From: an uncultured Flavobacteriaceae bacterium
GTDB taxonomy: Bacteria; Bacteroidota; Bacteroidia; Flavobacteriales; Flavobacteriaceae
Reading direction: 5' to 3'
DNA length: 64,000 nt
Assembly (NCBI GenBank): GCA_947495135.1
Contig: CANLXN010000001.1
Coordinates: 124,001-188,000, forward strand
Part shown: piece by piece, positions 58,995 through 64,000 of the stretch
How positions within the stretch are numbered: position 1 is the first letter of the stretch
Layout of the letters: every line of letters starts with the position of its first letter
Program-made: the position numbers and the translations under genes
Notes under the pieces: model-generated
Seen by the model: only the letters and a program-made list of their open reading frames with translations
What the model was told of the DNA's origin: nothing
Database searches by the model: none

Positions 58995-59048
58995 AGTATT
59001 TACTTTTAAAATTAAATTGTTGGTTAAACATTAAATAATTGCTCTACA

Positions 59049-59056
59049 AATTTAAT
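59049..59056 (-). promoter_or_regulatory. Bacteroidota-type -7 element for HU gene
   Basis: minus strand TTGCGTGAACGGATAATCCGATTAAATTTG. Confidence 0.4.
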
Positions 59057-59180
59057 CGGATTATCCGTTCACGCAAGTAATGGCGGGCTAAATCCCCGTA
59101 TTTGTTGATAACTTCAAACCATTGTTAATAAACTGGAGGGTATTTTATGATTTTTTAAGGAAATGAGCAATGATAGGGGC

Positions 59181-60128
59181 TTACACGAATTTAGCTCCTA
59201 AAGTGAAATTATATCCGTTTAGCAAATCGTTGATCTGCATTTTTCGCTTCCCAGGAAGCTGCATCTCTTTAATATATAGGTAACCTCCCCTAACAGCCAC
59301 CTTTAATTCCTTTTTGGTGGTGGATATGGTCCCGATCGCTTCGTTATGATTTTCTTCTTCTATACTGCAGTTTGTTATTTTTACCTTTAGTTCTTCCTCA
59401 TTATTGATAAGTACTGTCCAAGCAGTGGGGTAGGGAGCAAGTCCTCTAATAAAAGAGTCGATTACTTTTAAAGGAGCCGTCCAATCGATCTGGGTGTTTT
59501 CTGAAGTCAGTTTAGGTGCCTCCTTAAATTCTTCAGTCTTAGGCTGCTCATGGGTAGTTACCGTACCCGCTTCAATAATCTTTACCGTTTCGACTACTAA
59601 CTCACTTCCTAACACCATTAATTTGTCGTGCAGGCTACCAGCAGTTTCCCTAGGTTCTATGGCTATTTCTTTTGCCGCAATAATAGCACCCGTATCAATT
59701 TTTTCATCAATAAAGAACGTAGTGACTCCAGTTTTGGTTTCTCCGTTTATTACTGCCCAATTTATAGGAGCGGCACCGCGGTATTGAGGAAGTAGCGACG
59801 CATGTAAATTAAAAGTTCCGTATTGGGGCATGGCCCACACTAATTTTGGAAGCATCCTAAAGGCCACCACGATCTGTAGATTAGCCTTAAGCGAAGCAAG
59901 CTCTTCTAGAAATTCTTCGTTTTTTAAATTGGTAGGTTGCAACACCTTAAGACCCTGAGAGGTTGCGTATTCTTTAACAGCAGACCGATTTATTTTTCGT
60001 CCACGCCCGGCTGGTTTATCGGGCGCCGTAATTACTCCAACCACGTTTTTACCTTCCGCTATAAGTTTCTCCAAAATTCCTACAGCAAAATAGGGGGTTC
60101 CCATAAATACAATTCTAATATCTCTCAT
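59181..60128 (-). CDS. fmt: methionyl-tRNA formyltransferase
   Basis: IVFMGTPYFAVGILE, NLHASLLPQYRGAAPINWAVINGETKTGVTTF. Confidence 0.95.
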   Translation of the reverse strand: MRDIRIVFMGTPYFAVGILEKLIAEGKNVVGVITAPDKPAGRGRKINRSAVKEYATSQGLKVLQPTNLKNEEFLEELASLKANLQIVVAFRMLPKLVWAMPQYGTFNLHASLLPQYRGAAPINWAVINGETKTGVTTFFIDEKIDTGAIIAAKEIAIEPRETAGSLHDKLMVLGSELVVETVKIIEAGTVTTHEQPKTEEFKEAPKLTSENTQIDWTAPLKVIDSFIRGLAPYPTAWTVLINNEEELKVKITNCSIEEENHNEAIGTISTTKKELKVAVRGGYLYIKEMQLPGKRKMQINDLLNGYNFTLGAKFV

Positions 60129-60159
60129 TTTGTAGTTGTTGGTTGATTTTTTTTGATCC

Positions 60160-62064
60160 TTATTTTTCATTCAAATAAAACCGATTCATTTCATCCAGTT
60201 TTACTTTTTTCGCATCCAATAAAAGTTTTAAAACTTTCAGAATATCATCTTCGGCAAAAGTACTTTTTTCTGAAATGCTTCGCGAGTTTTGCGGCCCTTG
60301 AATAAGGATGTTTTTAATTTTTTCTGAAATAAGCTTTAGGTCTATTTTTTCTTCTGAAATTTTCGTTTTCAGACAAGCTTCGCAGGTTCCACATTTGGGC
60401 GGATTTTCCTCTCCAAAATAGCTCGATAGCTGAACAGATCTGCAGATCTCGGTGTTTTCAATATACGATAAAACCGCAGCTACCTGCTTCTTTTTCTTAG
60501 TTCGTATGGCCTCAATCTCCTTGCTCAACGGATTAATAGTTTTCTCGTCCTCACGCGGAACTAAAAACGTAATGGACGCATCTGTTTCGTGAAGACGAAG
60601 CTCACAAAGATTTAAACGTTCCATTTCTTTCAAAACCGCAATCACCTTTGGCACATTGGTTCCCATTTTATGCGCAACATTTTTTAAATCGATCGTATTG
60701 GGAGTGTCAAAGATTCCGCCGTACATTCTCAAAATGGTTTTCCCCACCATAGAAAAAGAGACGTTATTTTCAAACTCACGCAGCAATACTTCAGAAGAAA
60801 CCAAAAAGCGTAAAACAGATTTTCTACCAAACTCTTTTGATAGCTGTAATACGCCTAATCGATCCATGGTATTGAGCGCGTTATAGGTTACTAGGGTGTT
60901 TAGTTCATAGGTTTTACAGAAGTCGGTAAAGCTAAAGCTATGATTGCTAAATTCACCTTCCCCATAAGAGATCTGAAAATAATTATTCAGCGTTCGGTAG
61001 AGCTTTTTGACATCGTTGGTTTCGGGCATGGCATCTACAAATTGCTTTTGTACCATGCGTTGGTCGCTTGCGTTGTAAAGTATAATAGCGGTTGCAGCTA
61101 ATCCATCTCTTCCAGCTCTTCCAGCCTCTTGAAAATAACTCTCAAGGCTTTCGGGTAACTGACTGTGAATAACAAAACGGACGTTGCCATGGTCAATTCC
61201 CATCCCAAACGCATTGGTCGCCACCATGGTTGAGATTTGTTCTTGTTTCCAAGAGCTCAACCTATTTTTCTTCTCGGTGGGGTTGAGTCCGCCATGATAG
61301 TACGTACTACTAATTCCTAAGTGATTGAGTTGGCTGCTTATTTCTTCTGCGGCCTTTCTGCTGCGGACATAGACAATCGCAGATCCGGTATTTCTTTTGA
61401 GCAGTTGTTCGATATGGTAAAGCTTGTCATCCCGTTGCTGTACTAAATAAGACAGGTTAAAGCGCACAAAGGAGTTTTTAAACAGTCGGGGCGATTCTAA
61501 TTGAAGCTCCTTGATGGTATCCTTTAAGACTTCGGGTGTTGCGGTTGCTGTAAGCGCAATAACAGGAGCAAAGGGGTGTAGCTCTTTAAGAATTTTAATG
61601 TTTTTGTAGGCGGGCCTAAAATCGTTTCCCCATTGAGAGATGCAATGCGCTTCATCGACCGCAATGAGGTTGACATTCATTCTTTTTATACCATTTTGCA
61701 CTAACTCTTGCTGGAGTCTTTCAGGGGAAAGGTAAAGGAATTTAAAATTTCCGAAGATGGCATTATCCAATAAGGTGGAGAGTTCGGTAAATTTGATTCC
61801 GCCAGCTATTGCCATTGCCTTGATCCCTTTACTCTTGAGAGCTTCCACTTGATCTGTCATAAGTGCAACCAGAGGAGAAACTACAATGCAAATTCCATCT
61901 TTTGCGAGTGCTGGTACTTGGAAACAAAGCGATTTTCCACCTCCTGTAGGTAAGAGTGCAACCGTGTCGTTTCCATCTAGAACAGATTCAATAATTTCCT
62001 CCTGCGAGGCTTTAAATGCTTCGTAGCCCCAATATTGTTCGAGGATTTTGAAGGGTGATGTCAA
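60160..62064 (-). CDS. recQ: RecQ-family ATP-dependent DNA helicase
   Basis: LPTGGGKSLCFQVPAL, DEAHCISQWGNDFRPAYKNI, QEAGRAGRDGLAA, CGTCEAC. Confidence 0.95.
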   Translation of the reverse strand: MTSPFKILEQYWGYEAFKASQEEIIESVLDGNDTVALLPTGGGKSLCFQVPALAKDGICIVVSPLVALMTDQVEALKSKGIKAMAIAGGIKFTELSTLLDNAIFGNFKFLYLSPERLQQELVQNGIKRMNVNLIAVDEAHCISQWGNDFRPAYKNIKILKELHPFAPVIALTATATPEVLKDTIKELQLESPRLFKNSFVRFNLSYLVQQRDDKLYHIEQLLKRNTGSAIVYVRSRKAAEEISSQLNHLGISSTYYHGGLNPTEKKNRLSSWKQEQISTMVATNAFGMGIDHGNVRFVIHSQLPESLESYFQEAGRAGRDGLAATAIILYNASDQRMVQKQFVDAMPETNDVKKLYRTLNNYFQISYGEGEFSNHSFSFTDFCKTYELNTLVTYNALNTMDRLGVLQLSKEFGRKSVLRFLVSSEVLLREFENNVSFSMVGKTILRMYGGIFDTPNTIDLKNVAHKMGTNVPKVIAVLKEMERLNLCELRLHETDASITFLVPREDEKTINPLSKEIEAIRTKKKKQVAAVLSYIENTEICRSVQLSSYFGEENPPKCGTCEACLKTKISEEKIDLKLISEKIKNILIQGPQNSRSISEKSTFAEDDILKVLKLLLDAKKVKLDEMNRFYLNEK

Positions 62065-62606
62065 GATAAATTCTTTAGATGATCCAAGATAAATTGTACT
62101 CTTTTGTCTACACTGCCAATGGGTACCTCCACCACCTTGTATCCATAAGACTGATATCCTTCTTTTAAATGCTTAAAAATAAGTTGAGCCTGATCAAACG
62201 ATTCATACCGTTCGTTGTCTTGTTTGTAAATTTCCCGCCAAGGAGGTAAAAGAAAAACGATGTCGTATTTATGAGTTTGGCAGGGCTTCGAAAATTCTTC
62301 TCCGTAGGAGGTTCCTAAATAATCCATGTAGGCCGTAACATCGGGCATACCACGGTCATAAAACAATTGGATTCCTTCATACTTTTGGGCTTCTTCAAAT
62401 TGCGCTAGTCTGCCGTCTAGTAGCAATCGGCTAAATAGGATAGGGTCCGCCAGAAATAATTGATCAATTCCTTCTTCTTTGGCCTTTAGTATAACGGCTC
62501 TGGATATTTCATGCAGACACGTATGACCTTGTTCTTCAAGATATTCAATTAATGAGGTTTTTCCTGTTCCAGGGCCTCCCGTTATAACAATTCTTCGTGT
62601 TTTCAA
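62061..62606 (-). CDS. AAA_28-like ATP/GTP-binding protein
   Basis: RIVITGGPGTGKTSLIEYLEEQGHTCLHEISRAVI; start overlaps recQ. Confidence 0.8.
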   Translation of the reverse strand: MKTRRIVITGGPGTGKTSLIEYLEEQGHTCLHEISRAVILKAKEEGIDQLFLADPILFSRLLLDGRLAQFEEAQKYEGIQLFYDRGMPDVTAYMDYLGTSYGEEFSKPCQTHKYDIVFLLPPWREIYKQDNERYESFDQAQLIFKHLKEGYQSYGYKVVEVPIGSVDKRVQFILDHLKNLS

Positions 62607-62714
62607 TAATTCTGTATTAGTGCAATTTTAAAGGTCGCTGCGTGATTTTGGATCATTAGAACTTTACCGAGGCAAAGTACAAATATCGGAACTATTTATT
62701 GATCTTGAAAAGCG

Positions 62715-62722
62715 TATATTTG
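62715..62722 (+). promoter_or_regulatory. Bacteroidota-type -7 element upstream of DUF493 gene
   Basis: TTGATCTTGAAAAGCGTATATTTGTAG. Confidence 0.45.
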
Positions 62723-62748
62723 TAGTCACTTTTCAGAAGAAAAAAAAC

Positions 62749-63039
62749 ATGAACAAAGACACAAAAAGCGACGACTTTTACATCCGGTTAAAAGAACAAT
62801 TAAAGACAGATACTTCTTGGCCAGCGCCGTATTTATACAAATTCATTGTTCCGGCTACCTTAGAAAAAATAGCAGAAGTGGAAGCGGTTTTTAACGATAC
62901 CAATGCAGAGATTCAAACTCGGGATTCTTCCAAAGGCACTTATACAAGTATCAGTATTAAGGTGACGATGGAGTCCCCCGATAAAGTGATCGAAAAATAT
63001 TTAGAAGTTTCCAAAGTGGAAGGTGTGATTTCCTTATAA
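62749..63039 (+). CDS. DUF493 (YbeD-like) protein
   Basis: FIVPATLEKIAEVEAVF...SSKGTYTSISIKVTMESPDKVIEKYLEVSKVEGVISL. Confidence 0.85.
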   Translation: MNKDTKSDDFYIRLKEQLKTDTSWPAPYLYKFIVPATLEKIAEVEAVFNDTNAEIQTRDSSKGTYTSISIKVTMESPDKVIEKYLEVSKVEGVISL

Positions 63040-63093
63040 ATTTACTATTTTGCAGTCAGATTACTTCTATCCCCTCACAACACCCTTGTAGAC

Positions 63094-63759
63094 ATGATTT
63101 TAATAGACGATATAGAATATAATACCGAACGCCCTCAATTAATAATTCCAGAATACGGTCGACACATTCAAAAAATGGTAGACCATGCTATTTCTTTGGA
63201 AGATAGAGAAGCGCGCAACAATTGTGTGAAGAGTATTATTTCTGTAATGGGTAACCTTAACCCTCATTTACGGGATGTGCCAGACTTTCAACATAAACTG
63301 TGGGATCAACTTTTTATTATTTCTGATTTTAAACTAGATGTAGATTCACCTTACGACAAGCCGTCTAGAGAAGAGTTAGCAGAAAGACCAGAGCCTTTAG
63401 ATTACCCTCAGAATTTTCCTAAATATCGTTTTTATGGAAATAACATCAAACGTATGATTGATGTTGCCAATAGTTGGGAGCCTGGAGATAAGAAAGATGG
63501 ATTGATCTTGACGATAGCCAACCACATGAAAAAATGTTTTCTTAATTGGAACAAAGATACAGTGGAAGACGATGTGATTTTTAATCATTTATACGAACTC
63601 TCTGGAGGGAGTATAAATCTTAAAGATAGTAATGAAGGTCTTTCCGATTCTGAACAATTACTGAAAATCTCAAAGCGTTTTGTGAGTAAGCAAACCAATA
63701 GCAATCACAAGAAAGGCAATCACAAGAATAACAGTAACAGAAACCGCAAACGTCACTAA
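63094..63759 (+). CDS. DUF4290 protein
   Basis: EYNTERPQLIIPEYGRHIQKMVDHAISLEDREARNNCVKSIISVMGNLNPHLRDV. Confidence 0.85.
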   Translation: MILIDDIEYNTERPQLIIPEYGRHIQKMVDHAISLEDREARNNCVKSIISVMGNLNPHLRDVPDFQHKLWDQLFIISDFKLDVDSPYDKPSREELAERPEPLDYPQNFPKYRFYGNNIKRMIDVANSWEPGDKKDGLILTIANHMKKCFLNWNKDTVEDDVIFNHLYELSGGSINLKDSNEGLSDSEQLLKISKRFVSKQTNSNHKKGNHKNNSNRNRKRH

Positions 63760-63782
63760 TACCTCTATTCGATTTTAATTTA

Positions 63783-64000
63783 TGGGAACATTCCAAATTG
63801 AAGGTGGACACGCGCTAAAAGGCGAAATACGTCCACAAGGTGCAAAGAACGAAGCTTTACAGATTCTTTGTGCAGTACTCCTCACTCCAGAAGAAGTTAT
63901 CATTGAAAATATCCCCGATATTCGAGATGTCAACAAACTCATTCAAATTTTAGGAAATCTAGGTGTCAAAACCCAGAAACTAGGAAAAGGCAAATATGCT
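63783..64000 (+). CDS. murA: UDP-N-acetylglucosamine 1-carboxyvinyltransferase, 3'-truncated by window edge
   Basis: MGTFQIEGGHALKGEIRPQGAKNEALQILCAVLLTPEEVIIENIPDIRDVNKLIQIL. Confidence 0.9.

Overview
This 64 kb window comes from a Flavobacteriia-like (Bacteroidota) chromosome. The lineage call rests on T9SS C-terminal sorting domains, TAnnTTTG-type promoters, low GC and family content. Most of it is ordinary housekeeping and accessory content: hisS, miaE-like, fmt, recQ, HU, YqgE/AlgH, DUF493, DUF4290, a 5'-truncated BNR/VPS10-like protein at the left edge and a 3'-truncated murA at the right edge. The most unusual region is about 43.4-56.2 kb. There, minus-strand genes of unrelated type are separated by ~100-200 bp imperfect palindromic repeats, whose ends (GCTAAC/GCATAAC ... 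GTTAGC/GTTATGC) sit at or within a few nt of each ORF's stop codon. This resembles an integrase-less cassette array. Its cargo includes an SMC/RloC-like AAA ATPase with a CPxC zinc-hook-like motif. It also includes an overlapping two-gene unit: a 1602-aa protein with a GHKL ATPase domain and two phosphoribosyltransferase-like motifs, and a 523-aa receiver + APH/protein-kinase-like fusion. I consider that pair the best candidate for an undescribed signalling or conflict system. Next to it, tRNA-Met is followed by tandem decaying copies of a [terminator + GIY-YIG ORF + tRNA 3'-half] unit. Smaller observations are a decayed Rieske gene, a frameshifted cpRec-like gene, an intradiol-dioxygenase/thioredoxin-like fusion and degenerate intergenic tandem repeats. 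Family names come from motif recognition in the supplied translations. No database search was run.
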